A DNA stretch of 5,894 nt from Methylovirgula sp. (GCA_025356505.1 JANXSV010000335.1:1-5894), one strand, 5' to 3'; positions 1 to 5,894 are shown, counted from the stretch's first letter. The notes: generated by a model from the sequence alone, not told the origin. Numbers and translations: made by a program.

Positions 1-2123
1 ACGCCGGTGAAACCGGGGCCTGTCTCGATGCCGCGCTTGGCGCGTGCTGCATCGTCGAGCACGAAATTCAGGCTCGCGTCCGTGGGCGCGGTGCCGGTCT
101 TTTTCAGGTCAATGGTAACTGGCGCATTGAACATCCGGCCATCGCCCTTGACCGCCATGCTGTTTTTGGTGGTGAGGATGGTGAGATTGGCGTTGTCGAG
201 CTTTTCGGTCTCGACCACTTTTTCGATGGACACATTGGACGCGGTCAGATTGGTTTTGACCGAGACATCGTCCGGGGTCGCGGTTTTGCCGATCTTGAAG
301 GTAATTTCCACCTGGCCTTCAAGCTGGCCTCTATATTGGGCGGGTTCGCCGGGCACATTGTTGTATTTTTTCAGCGCCTCCCGGGACAATAAATCCACAG
401 CGGCATCGAGGGTGCTCTGCGTGTGGCCGGTGAGCGTCGCGCTGAAGAGTTTCGGGCGATGGTCGGGTATTGCCAGCCGGATATCGGTAAAATTCAGCTT
501 GCGCGGGCTGAGATCGAGGGTTGCGCGCGCGGCGTTGAAGGCAGCCGTCGTTCCGGTGAAGTGACCGGTGCCGTCGATATTCGAAAGCGGCGGCATGCCG
601 GGCAGAGCCGCAAGAACGCCATTTGAGACTGTGATATCGGCTGTCATGCTGGCGTCAGGGATCGGCAGCTTTTTGCGCGCATCGGCATAGGTTGACGCAT
701 CAAAGTCAAAGGCGAGCGCGGCCTTGTCCACCATGCCGGAATTGACATGCGATATCATCCACTGACGCACTTCGAGGGCTGTGAAGGTTGGCCAGAGACG
801 AAAAAGCGACCGGATTTTTGTTTTCGTGGCGGTGATGCTGCCAGAAACGGCAGGTCCGGCGTCGGTATTGCGCAGCGCCAGTGCCATGCCCGCATCAAGA
901 TCCGGCCCTTTGATCGACAACTGATTTAGCCGCACGCTTTGCTGCACTGGCAAAATCGATGCATCAAGCGTTAAACTATCGATCGAAATCGTCTTTTCGC
1001 CGCTTGAATCCCCCGCGAGAGTGGCGTTGTTACCGCTGAGCACCAGATGATGCTCCGGATTGGGCTCGGTAGAAAAATCCATCCTACCAGCCAGTTTGAT
1101 GTGGGTTAGGCCGGAAAACAGTTCCAGATCACTCAAATCGGCATATTTTTGCGCGCCAATATAATTATAGCTGGCGGTCAACTCATCGATCAGGGTTGGC
1201 TCCGCATCGGGGTCGTCAATCCTGAAAAGGCCAGCTCCCAGCGCAAGTCTGCCTTTTGAGGCGGTGAGCGAGCCTTGCGCGTCCACATCTAGCGTGCCTT
1301 TGGCACTGAACGGCATGGACGCCTCGAATGGCAATTTCCCTAGTCCGGTGGCAATCACGAGTTCACTTAGCGGAACATCGGTGGCGGTGAAATCGAGCAT
1401 ATGAGATGCGGACGCTTCGTTTGCGCCCTGACGTGCGAGCAGGCTCAGCGAAAACGGGCCGCTTTTACCGGCAGCGCCGAGGCGGATGTTTATGCCGCCA
1501 CTGTCAGAACGATCAACGGAGAAGCTGACATCTGAATAGGTTGAGGAGACGCCGCTGCGCCGATCATCCAGCACCAACCGTGCGCCGGAAAGTCCGATGC
1601 GCTTGGTATCGCCAATCACGGGCGTATCGGCTGCGGCGGCAGCAAACATCGCCGCCATGAGTTGCGCCGTGCCAAATTTGCCCGGATCACTCCCCGAGGG
1701 CGATATTTCAATCGCGTCGCCGGCACCCGCGGAAACCGCAATCGTGCCCTGCGGCAAGATCGCCATTTTAACATCGAGACCGGTGAAATCGACGCCGGTG
1801 ATAGCAACCCTGCCGAGCGCCGCTTCCATCAGGCTCACCGTGACATCGGCTGTCGGGGCGGAGATCAGCACACGGCCCTGGCTATCTTTGAGGATGAACT
1901 GTTCGATTCGCACCGTGGGGCCAAAGGGTCCGCGCATGAGAAACGTTTTGCCGATTGTCGCGGTGGTGGATTGTGGAACGGACGCTTGGATGGTCCCGGC
2001 GATTCTGTCGCGCAGGAGCTCCACTTCGAGCGGGGATTGCGAGACACGGACAACCAATGCGGCAATTGCAATCAACAGAACCAGAAAAAGGCTGCTGCTG
2101 ATCCCAAGGAACACAAAGAGCAT
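1..2123 (-). CDS. YhdP/AsmA-like DUF3971 family envelope protein, N-terminal part (3' end outside the window)
   Basis: The minus strand is open without a stop from the ATG at 2123 to base 1, giving 707 complete codons; the C-terminus is outside the window. Seen: a hydrophobic membrane segment at residues 1-26 (MLFVFLGISSS...LVVRV), then a long soluble chain of short beta-rich repeats (patterns such as VDFTGLDVKM, LTHIKLAGRMDF) with no cysteines noticed. A block at about residues 440-475 (LWPTFTALEVRQWM followed by GMVDKAALAFDF) resembles the W-P...R-W...G core of the DUF3971/YhdP central domain. Known of the family: inner-membrane-anchored, AsmA-like periplasmic proteins; E. coli YhdP acts with TamB and YdbH in phospholipid transport to the outer membrane. 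Relatives usually exceed 1,000 residues, so several hundred are probably missing here. The start is uncertain: the membrane segment begins at Met1 with no basic residues before it, and the frame stays open upstream to a stop near 2236. Family assignment fairly sure, exact role inferred. Confidence 0.82.
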   Translation of the reverse strand, partial: MLFVFLGISSSLFLVLLIAIAALVVRVSQSPLEVELLRDRIAGTIQASVPQSTTATIGKTFLMRGPFGPTVRIEQFILKDSQGRVLISAPTADVTVSLMEAALGRVAITGVDFTGLDVKMAILPQGTIAVSAGAGDAIEISPSGSDPGKFGTAQLMAAMFAAAAADTPVIGDTKRIGLSGARLVLDDRRSGVSSTYSDVSFSVDRSDSGGINIRLGAAGKSGPFSLSLLARQGANEASASHMLDFTATDVPLSELVIATGLGKLPFEASMPFSAKGTLDVDAQGSLTASKGRLALGAGLFRIDDPDAEPTLIDELTASYNYIGAQKYADLSDLELFSGLTHIKLAGRMDFSTEPNPEHHLVLSGNNATLAGDSSGEKTISIDSLTLDASILPVQQSVRLNQLSIKGPDLDAGMALALRNTDAGPAVSGSITATKTKIRSLFRLWPTFTALEVRQWMISHVNSGMVDKAALAFDFDASTYADARKKLPIPDASMTADITVSNGVLAALPGMPPLSNIDGTGHFTGTTAAFNAARATLDLSPRKLNFTDIRLAIPDHRPKLFSATLTGHTQSTLDAAVDLLSREALKKYNNVPGEPAQYRGQLEGQVEITFKIGKTATPDDVSVKTNLTASNVSIEKVVETEKLDNANLTILTTKNSMAVKGDGRMFNAPVTIDLKKTGTAPTDASLNFVLDDAARAKRGIETGPGFTG

Positions 2124-2204
2124 GCGCCCCGCGCTTAAGCCTCGCGACGAGCCTAGCCGGACTCCCGCCTCTGTCCTGTCTGCTGTGAGCCTTGAAAACC
2201 AATG

Positions 2205-2216
2205 GCGCAGCTGCGC
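2205..2216. repeat. Perfect 12-bp palindrome GCGCAGCTGCGC
   Basis: GCGCAGCTGCGC reads identically on both strands; the flanking bases (G at 2204, A at 2217) do not extend it. It lies just downstream of the minus-strand AAAGGA and upstream of the annotated ATG of the YhdP-like gene, so it would fall in that gene's 5' untranslated or extreme N-terminal coding region. It could be an operator-like site or chance in GC-rich DNA; no function is assigned. Confidence 0.4.
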
Positions 2217-2401
2217 AATCCTTTATAATTTGTCTTATGACTTTGTATTTACGACTTGGGCGGCAATTTCAAAATGAGACTGATTTGCGCCAAACTGTAA
2301 CGCGAATCGAGAAAGTGTTTAGCAAATTAATCATGATCGCTGCAAAAATTGGTCAGCGAAACCGAAACGCCCGCTAGCCGAATTTTGATATTCAGGCTGG
2401 C

Positions 2402-2429
2402 TTGACGTGCATTCGCCCCATGTTAAATG
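2402..2429 (+). promoter_or_regulatory. Candidate sigma-70-type promoter for bcp
   Basis: TTGACG at 2402-2407 matches five of six bases of the -35 consensus. TAAATG at 2424-2429 (spacer 16) or TTAAAT at 2423-2428 (spacer 15) could serve as a weak -10. This would start a transcript about 80 bases upstream of the peroxiredoxin ATG. The -35 is good and the -10 poor, so the call is tentative. Confidence 0.35.
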
Positions 2430-2502
2430 CGGCAAAGCGCGATTGGTTCCTTGGATTACAATCCGCAATGCGGCTCCCGACGTAAAAACATGTGACGAAT
2501 AT

Positions 2503-2508
2503 GAAAGG
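2503..2508 (+). promoter_or_regulatory. Ribosome binding site of bcp
   Basis: GAAAGG lies nine bases before the ATG at 2518. It decides that start over the upstream in-frame ATG at 2407, which has no comparable site. Confidence 0.6.
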
Positions 2509-2517
2509 TCAAAAGTA

Positions 2518-2982
2518 ATGACAACTCCTGCTATCGGTGATGATGCACCCGATTTTTCGCTGCCAAAAGATGACGGTTCAACCCTCTCGATAAGCTCGCT
2601 TAAAGGCAGAAAGGTGGTGTTGTATTTCTATCCTAAGGATGACACCAGCGGCTGCACGCAGGAGGCGATCGAATTTAACCAGCTTCGCGCCGCTTTCGAC
2701 GCCGCGAACACTGCGATCATAGGTGTATCTCCCGATAACACCAAGAGTCACGCGAAGTTCAAGGCTAAACATTCGCTCGACCTGACGCTGGTGTCTGACG
2801 AGACAAAATCAATGCTTGAAGCCTATGGCGTATGGGCGGAAAAAAGCATGTATGGCCGCAAATATATGGGTGTCGAACGCACAACATTTTTGATCGACAC
2901 GCATGGCAAAATCGCATCTGTCTGGGCCAAGGTTAAAGTGCCGGGTCACGCCGCCGAAGTTCTGGCAATGGCGCAAAAATAG
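2518..2982 (+). CDS. bcp: Thioredoxin-dependent thiol peroxidase, Bcp/PrxQ type, 1-Cys form
   Basis: This 154-residue protein is a peroxiredoxin of the AhpC/TSA superfamily, Bcp/PrxQ branch, which reduces hydrogen and organic peroxides in the cytoplasm using thiol reductants. Seen: the N-terminal signature GDDAPDFSLP (residues 7-16), the strand KVVLYFYPKDDTSGCTQEA carrying the peroxidatic Cys46 with its upstream Thr43, and the arginine in GVERTTFLID expected at the active site. The length is normal for the family. Cys46 is the only cysteine: the position five residues on, where E. coli Bcp has its resolving Cys, is Ile51, so resolution must use an external thiol. The ATG at 2518 is preferred because GAAAGG (2503-2508) lies 9 bases upstream and the protein then begins at the family N-terminus; the in-frame ATG at 2407 would add 37 unrelated residues. 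No signal peptide. It is divergent from the YhdP-like gene and 103 bp upstream of the M23 peptidase gene in the same direction. Confidence 0.95.
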   Translation: MTTPAIGDDAPDFSLPKDDGSTLSISSLKGRKVVLYFYPKDDTSGCTQEAIEFNQLRAAFDAANTAIIGVSPDNTKSHAKFKAKHSLDLTLVSDETKSMLEAYGVWAEKSMYGRKYMGVERTTFLIDTHGKIASVWAKVKVPGHAAEVLAMAQK

Positions 2983-3037
2983 GCGCGAAACTGCAGCCTG
3001 CGTGAGGTTTTCCGGTTTATTAACCATATTCAGTTTG

Positions 3038-3086
3038 AATGAAGCTCATTGTTTCTGAAATTTCTCAGATTGAATTGAGCAGCTCA
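3038..3086. repeat. Cluster of three short inverted repeats before the M23 peptidase gene
   Basis: Three small dyads follow each other: AATGA-agc-TCATT (3038-3050), TCTGA-aatttc-TCAGA (3054-3069) and TGAGC-a-GCTCA (3076-3086), the last covering the ribosome-binding region and the A of the ATG. The word AGCTCAT occurs in both the first and third (3043-3049, 3081-3087). They could fold locally in the mRNA or bind a regulator. None has the GC-rich stem plus U-tract of a rho-independent terminator for bcp. With five-base arms, chance is a real alternative. Confidence 0.3.
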
Positions 3087-4504
3087 TGTCAACCTTGCGT
3101 GATCAGTTTCCGCGTGCCAGCCTCCCGCAATCACACATTTTTGTGACACTGTCGCGCGGTCGCCAGATAAACACATGGGCGTTGCGTCCCGCGGCCCTCT
3201 ATGTGGCAGCGGCGGCCGGGCCGCTTTTGGGATTGGCAGGCTTGGCCTACGCAGGCTTTCTGGCGTTGCGCGAGCCGGGCGTTAGCGATATGTCGGCCCC
3301 GCCTGAGCAGGTGTCAGCCTATGAGATTAAGTTGCGGAATTTAAACGTGCAGCTGGAAGAGGCGCAAAGCCGCTCTTTGATGGCGAAAACGGCACTGGAA
3401 GGCAAAATAAACGAACTTCTTGCCCGTCAGGCACAAATTGAAGCGCGCCAGAGCATTGTTGCCACTTTGACCGACGCGGCGCTGCCGCAAAAAGAGTTAC
3501 GCAGTTTGCGCGTGCAGTCAAAGCTCGCCGAACCTGTGCCTGCGCTCATAAGTGAACCCACCATCGCGGAAATAGCCGCCTCAACCTTGCCAAAATCCGT
3601 GTCGGGCTTCGCAGCCGTTGCGCCCGCGCCGCGCCCGATGCCGCTGCTTGACAGCGAGAACGCCGGGACAAATCCGGAAAAGCCGAAGCCAGCGACGCCA
3701 GACCAACATTCTATCGGGCCTCAGGGCGCCTTGGAGCGGCTTGATGCGCCGCGCCTTCTGGTGGCTGGCTTTGGTGCAGTGGGCGGCGAATCCATGCCGT
3801 TCAAAACTTTGGAAAGTTCTGCGGCTAAAATTGAACTGGCAGAAAGCCAGCAAATCAAGCAGCTAGATGCGCTGAGTTCCGTGACAGATCAGACCATCGC
3901 CGCACAGAAGCAGGCTTTGAACAGTGCCGGTCTGTCGCTGGACAAATTGACTGCCGGCAAGTCGAGCCAGGGCGGACCATTTGTCCCCATGAAGGTAAAT
4001 CCTAATGGCAGCGCGTTTGAGCGGGCGGTTTTCCGTGCGCAGACTCTCATCGCCGAAGCAGGCAAACTCAAGAAAATCATGCCCTATGTGCCGCTTCGGC
4101 GGCCTCTGGCCAGCGGCGCGGAGATCACGTCCGGCTTTGGCGGGCGGGTGGATCCTTTCAACGGCCAGATGGCTATGCATACCGGGCTGGATTTCCGCCT
4201 TGAATATGGCGCGCCGGTGCACCCCACAGCCTCAGGCACGGTGATTTCCGCCGGATCCAACGGCGGCTATGGCAATTCCATCGATGTTGACCACGGCAAC
4301 GGGCTGGTCACGCGCTATGGCCACCTTTCCGCGGTTCTGGTCAAGGAGGGAGATGTTGTCTCCCCACTCACCACGATTGGCCGGCTCGGTTCCACCGGAC
4401 GCAGCACCGGCCCGCATCTGCACTATGAGGTGCGGGTCAACGACGAGCCGGTGAATCCGATGCGGTTTTTGAAGGCTGGCGACCCGCTCTATTCAAGAAG
4501 CTAA
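3086..4504 (+). CDS. Membrane-anchored M23 (LytM-type) metallopeptidase with coiled coil
   Basis: This 472-residue protein probably cleaves peptidoglycan cross-links or regulates their cleavage from the periplasmic face of the inner membrane. Seen, in order: a short basic N-terminus with SRGRQINTWALRP; one transmembrane segment at about residues 37-62; a charged, Gln/Glu/Leu-rich coiled coil at about 78-130; a Pro/Ala-rich linker at about 130-215; a second helical stretch to about 330; and a C-terminal M23 domain at about 340-465. The catalytic set is complete: His365 and Asp369 (HTGLD), His413 (RYGHLS), and His444 and His446 (HLHYE). By analogy with LytM, 365, 369 and 446 hold the zinc and 413 and 444 act in catalysis, so it should be an active enzyme rather than an EnvC/NlpD-like activator. 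The ribosome-binding site is weak (TGAG about seven bases before the ATG). Single-pass coiled-coil M23 proteins of this shape occur in Rhizobiales, including RgsM of unipolar growth; orthology to RgsM is not established here. Its stop lies 7 bp from the convergent copper gene. Confidence 0.92.
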   Translation: MSTLRDQFPRASLPQSHIFVTLSRGRQINTWALRPAALYVAAAAGPLLGLAGLAYAGFLALREPGVSDMSAPPEQVSAYEIKLRNLNVQLEEAQSRSLMAKTALEGKINELLARQAQIEARQSIVATLTDAALPQKELRSLRVQSKLAEPVPALISEPTIAEIAASTLPKSVSGFAAVAPAPRPMPLLDSENAGTNPEKPKPATPDQHSIGPQGALERLDAPRLLVAGFGAVGGESMPFKTLESSAAKIELAESQQIKQLDALSSVTDQTIAAQKQALNSAGLSLDKLTAGKSSQGGPFVPMKVNPNGSAFERAVFRAQTLIAEAGKLKKIMPYVPLRRPLASGAEITSGFGGRVDPFNGQMAMHTGLDFRLEYGAPVHPTASGTVISAGSNGGYGNSIDVDHGNGLVTRYGHLSAVLVKEGDVVSPLTTIGRLGSTGRSTGPHLHYEVRVNDEPVNPMRFLKAGDPLYSRS

Positions 4505-4511
4505 GCCAGGG

Positions 4512-5441
4512 TCAATTGGTTGCGCCCATGCCCTTGACGACGAACTCCACGTCGAGCTTGCCGGCATGCTGAAACGTCAAGCTGCCCTTTACATGGTCGC
4601 CCTCCTTCAATGGCGCCTTCAAATCCGTTAGCATCAGGTGAAACTTGCCCGGCTCAAGCGTGATCGTAGCATGGGGCCCGATTTCAATACCGCTGGCCAT
4701 TTCGCCCATTTTCATGACGTCGCCGTCCATTTTCATTTCATGGATGGACGCCGCCCCGGATGATTCGAAGGTCGCGCTGATCAGCCTATCCGCGTGATGA
4801 TCATTGTTGGTGATTGTGACATAGCCGCCGGCCACTTTAGCCCCATTGGGGGTGGCTCTCGCCCAAGGGTTTGATACGACCAGATCGCCGATGGTGTAGA
4901 CTTTGCCGCTCTCGGCTGCGCTTTGCTGGACGTTAGAGATTTTCAAAGACGGCGCAGCTTCGATGCCTTTGGCAGCATTTTCGCCGTCTTTGGTTACAGC
5001 CGTCCAGTGGCTTGCACCTGTTTCGCAGATCTGTTCAACCGGGAAAAATACGGTGCTGCCGGTCGTCAGGGCATCGGTCAGATAGAGCGAGACGGTGAAT
5101 TCGTCATATTGGTCATCCGGCAGATTTCCGCCGGACCACGTGATAAGCTTTGCGCCCTCTGCGACGTCTGCGCCAAAATAGCGGTAGGACTTTGCATAGG
5201 AGCCTTTGGTGATATCCAATTTCCAGCCTGATTTCGGCATTGGCTTGGCGGCCACCACGCCTTCGGGAATGACAATGCTGATTGCGGTGGTTGCCGACTT
5301 TTCGCAGCCATGGGGAACTCGGAACACGGCCTTGAAATTAGATTTGGGCGCAGCCTCAGATTTTTCTAGGGTGACATGGGCGAAGGCGCTGCCGGATAGC
5401 AGAAAACAGGCGACAAAGGTCGCTCTGGCAAAAATAGTCAT
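4512..5441 (-). CDS. Secreted YcnI-like DUF1775 / PCu(A)C two-domain copper-binding protein
   Basis: This 309-residue protein is predicted to bind and deliver copper in the periplasm. Seen: a signal peptide at residues 1-21 (MTIFARATFVACFLLSGSAFA) that would leave His22 as the first mature residue. A DUF1775/YcnI domain spans about 22-165 (HVTLEK, RVPHGCEKS, ITWSGGNLPDDQYDEF, FFPVEQICE). A PCu(A)C domain spans about 182-305 (SNPWARATP, IHEMKMDGDVMKM, FHLML). In YcnI the mature N-terminal His coordinates Cu(II) in a single-histidine brace; in PCu(A)C a His/Met cluster binds Cu(I) and hands it to cytochrome oxidase CuA sites. Here His22 and the PCu(A)C ligands (His234, Met236, Met243/245, His268, Met270) are all present, so both sites look intact. 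Cys46 and Cys139 may form a disulfide. The ATG at 5441 has GAAGAG seven bases upstream and gives a clean signal peptide; the longer frame from 5558 would overlap the preceding gene. It lies 43 bp after the DUF2946-like gene, probably one operon. Confidence 0.93.
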   Translation of the reverse strand: MTIFARATFVACFLLSGSAFAHVTLEKSEAAPKSNFKAVFRVPHGCEKSATTAISIVIPEGVVAAKPMPKSGWKLDITKGSYAKSYRYFGADVAEGAKLITWSGGNLPDDQYDEFTVSLYLTDALTTGSTVFFPVEQICETGASHWTAVTKDGENAAKGIEAAPSLKISNVQQSAAESGKVYTIGDLVVSNPWARATPNGAKVAGGYVTITNNDHHADRLISATFESSGAASIHEMKMDGDVMKMGEMASGIEIGPHATITLEPGKFHLMLTDLKAPLKEGDHVKGSLTFQHAGKLDVEFVVKGMGATN

Positions 5442-5448
5442 AGTGAAA

Positions 5449-5454
5449 CTCTTC
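5449..5454 (-). promoter_or_regulatory. Ribosome binding site of the YcnI-PCu(A)C gene
   Basis: On the minus strand GAAGAG sits seven bases before the ATG at 5441. It supports this start rather than the upstream in-frame start at 5558, and agrees with the signal peptide beginning directly at this ATG. Confidence 0.5.
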
Positions 5455-5484
5455 AAATGAGGGAGGAAACAGGCTGGGAACCAA

Positions 5485-5853
5485 TCAAGCTGCTTCTGGT
5501 GGACCCCGGGCTTTAAAGCCGCTCCATCTGCGCGAAAATTCGGTCTGCGCGTCCGCAATTACAAAACGGACAAAGGCAGCGGCGGGGGCCCGAACCGGCG
5601 CTGCATAGCGATAGATAGGCGTATCCATGGCACCCATAGCGCACAAAGATGCGCACAGGCCATCATTATGGTGCGAAAGAGGCGTGTGTGGTGGGGTCTG
5701 TGTGCTCTGGGTTAAACACAGGGCACTATCCATCTGCGATGCCGCCATCGCGAGGCCGGGCGATAACAGCAGCTGCACAATCAGCGCATAGGACAGCGCC
5801 AGCGCGATGATAAAACGCCCTGCTCCGACCTTGCTGATGTCGCCAATCTGCAT
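5485..5853 (-). CDS. Small secreted DUF2946-like Cys/His protein of a copper operon
   Basis: This 122-residue protein (131 if translated from the ATG at 5880) has a hydrophobic signal or anchor segment at about residues 13-37 (FIIALALSYALIVQLLLSPG) ending in an AMA-A cleavage-like site. The mature part is rich in potential metal ligands: Cys46, His56, then HHNDGLCASLC with His61, His62, Cys67 and Cys71, and several methionines. The C-terminus ends FKARGPPEAA, like the ARxPP tails I associate with DUF2946-type proteins found beside copper genes. Its biochemical role is not known; a periplasmic copper-binding or accessory role is inferred from the ligands and from its position 43 bp upstream of the YcnI-PCu(A)C gene on the same strand, with no terminator between. 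The start is uncertain because neither ATG has a Shine-Dalgarno sequence; 5853 is preferred because the probable promoter spans the 5880 ATG. Confidence 0.75.
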   Translation of the reverse strand: MQIGDISKVGAGRFIIALALSYALIVQLLLSPGLAMAASQMDSALCLTQSTQTPPHTPLSHHNDGLCASLCAMGAMDTPIYRYAAPVRAPAAAFVRFVIADAQTEFSRRWSGFKARGPPEAA

Positions 5854-5858
5854 CGCGC

Positions 5859-5887
5859 CATAATTAGGACGATCCGGCATCTGTCAA
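5859..5887 (-). promoter_or_regulatory. Candidate promoter of the copper operon
   Basis: On the minus strand a perfect -35 TTGACA occupies 5887-5882. An AT-rich -10 follows within CTAATTATG: TAATTA at 5866-5861 (spacer 15), AATTAT at 5865-5860 (spacer 16) or ATTATG at 5864-5859 (spacer 17). Transcription would begin at about 5854-5852, right at the ATG at 5853. I see no obvious CueR- or CopY-like operator. Confidence 0.45.
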
Positions 5888-5894
5888 GCAGAGG

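Larger units (their letters stand above)
2124..2517. other. Divergent intergenic region, no supported gene
   Basis: This ~390-bp stretch separates the minus-strand YhdP-like gene from the plus-strand peroxiredoxin gene and must hold the promoters of both. It is clearly more AT-rich than the flanking genes between about 2220 and 2350. The short open frames inside it lack recognisable protein features. It contains a perfect 12-bp palindrome (2205-2216), a Shine-Dalgarno-like AAAGGA on the minus strand (2224-2219), a weak minus-strand promoter candidate (TTGAAA 2272-2267 and TAAATA 2251-2246, spacer only 15) and a plus-strand promoter candidate near 2402-2429. I see no tRNA, riboswitch or strong terminator. 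Confidence 0.7.

Noticed and set aside
7..564. Plus-strand open frame of 185 codons, and a 226-codon one at 1597-2277
   Set aside because: Both lie antisense to the continuous minus-strand DUF3971-like frame, have low-complexity Ser/Arg/Ala/Val composition and no recognisable domain. They are shadows of the real gene.
1882..2202. Minus-strand 106-codon frame starting at TTG 2202
   Set aside because: Most of it overlaps the YhdP-like frame and yields a Cys/Arg/Pro-rich chain with no domain. Only its first ~26 codons are of interest, as a possible frameshifted N-terminus of the YhdP-like gene.
2192..2377. Plus-strand 61-codon frame in the divergent intergenic region
   Set aside because: No convincing ribosome binding site, no domain or signal peptide, and it crosses the region expected to hold the minus-strand promoter.
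2407..2517. N-terminal extension of bcp from ATG 2407
   Set aside because: The added 37 residues do not look like the peroxiredoxin family, and the ATG at 2518 has its own ribosome binding site and gives the normal family length.
2982..3035. Possible rho-independent terminator after bcp
   Set aside because: CCT-gcgtg-AGG followed by TTTT has only a three-base stem; no stable GC-rich hairpin is visible.
5442..5558. Start of the YcnI-PCu(A)C gene at 5558
   Set aside because: It would overlap the DUF2946-like gene and bury the signal peptide behind 39 residues; the ATG at 5441 has a ribosome binding site and gives a standard signal peptide.
1..5894. Mobile elements, CRISPR arrays, tRNA/rRNA genes, phage or defence genes
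   Set aside because: Reading both strands I saw no direct-repeat arrays, terminal inverted repeats, transposase motifs or RNA gene sequences; the window is accounted for by five ordinary coding regions.

Overview
The window looks like chromosomal DNA from an alphaproteobacterium, most likely of the order Hyphomicrobiales (Rhizobiales). The base composition is moderately GC-rich. The main argument is the gene set: a YhdP/AsmA-like envelope giant, divergent from a Bcp-type peroxiredoxin, followed by a membrane-anchored M23 peptidase. I recall this order as recurrent in Rhizobiales, but no search was run. No genus can be named from this sequence.

Layout. Bases 1-2123 (minus strand) hold the N-terminal ~707 codons of a large DUF3971/YhdP-like protein whose C-terminus runs off the left edge. 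Bases 2124-2517 are a gene-free divergent intergenic region with candidate promoters and a perfect 12-bp palindrome. A 1-Cys peroxiredoxin Q/Bcp (2518-2982, plus) follows. After 103 bp rich in small dyads comes an M23/LytM-type metallopeptidase (3086-4504, plus) with an N-terminal membrane anchor and coiled coil. Only 7 bp separate its stop from the convergent stop of the next unit.

The right part is a minus-strand copper-handling unit. A small secreted DUF2946-like Cys/His protein (5485-5853, possibly starting at 5880) lies 43 bp upstream of a secreted two-domain copper protein, YcnI-like DUF1775 fused to PCu(A)C (4512-5441). A near-consensus -35 (TTGACA) sits just upstream of the first gene, so the promoter of this pair is probably inside the window.

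Functionally the window joins an envelope block (lipid transport between membranes, thiol peroxide defence, peptidoglycan cleavage) to a periplasmic copper block. I do not see phage, IS, CRISPR, tRNA or rRNA sequences. I found no convincing new system. The most worthwhile loose ends are the 5' end of the YhdP-like gene, the double copper-site fusion and a possibly leaderless DUF2946-like gene.
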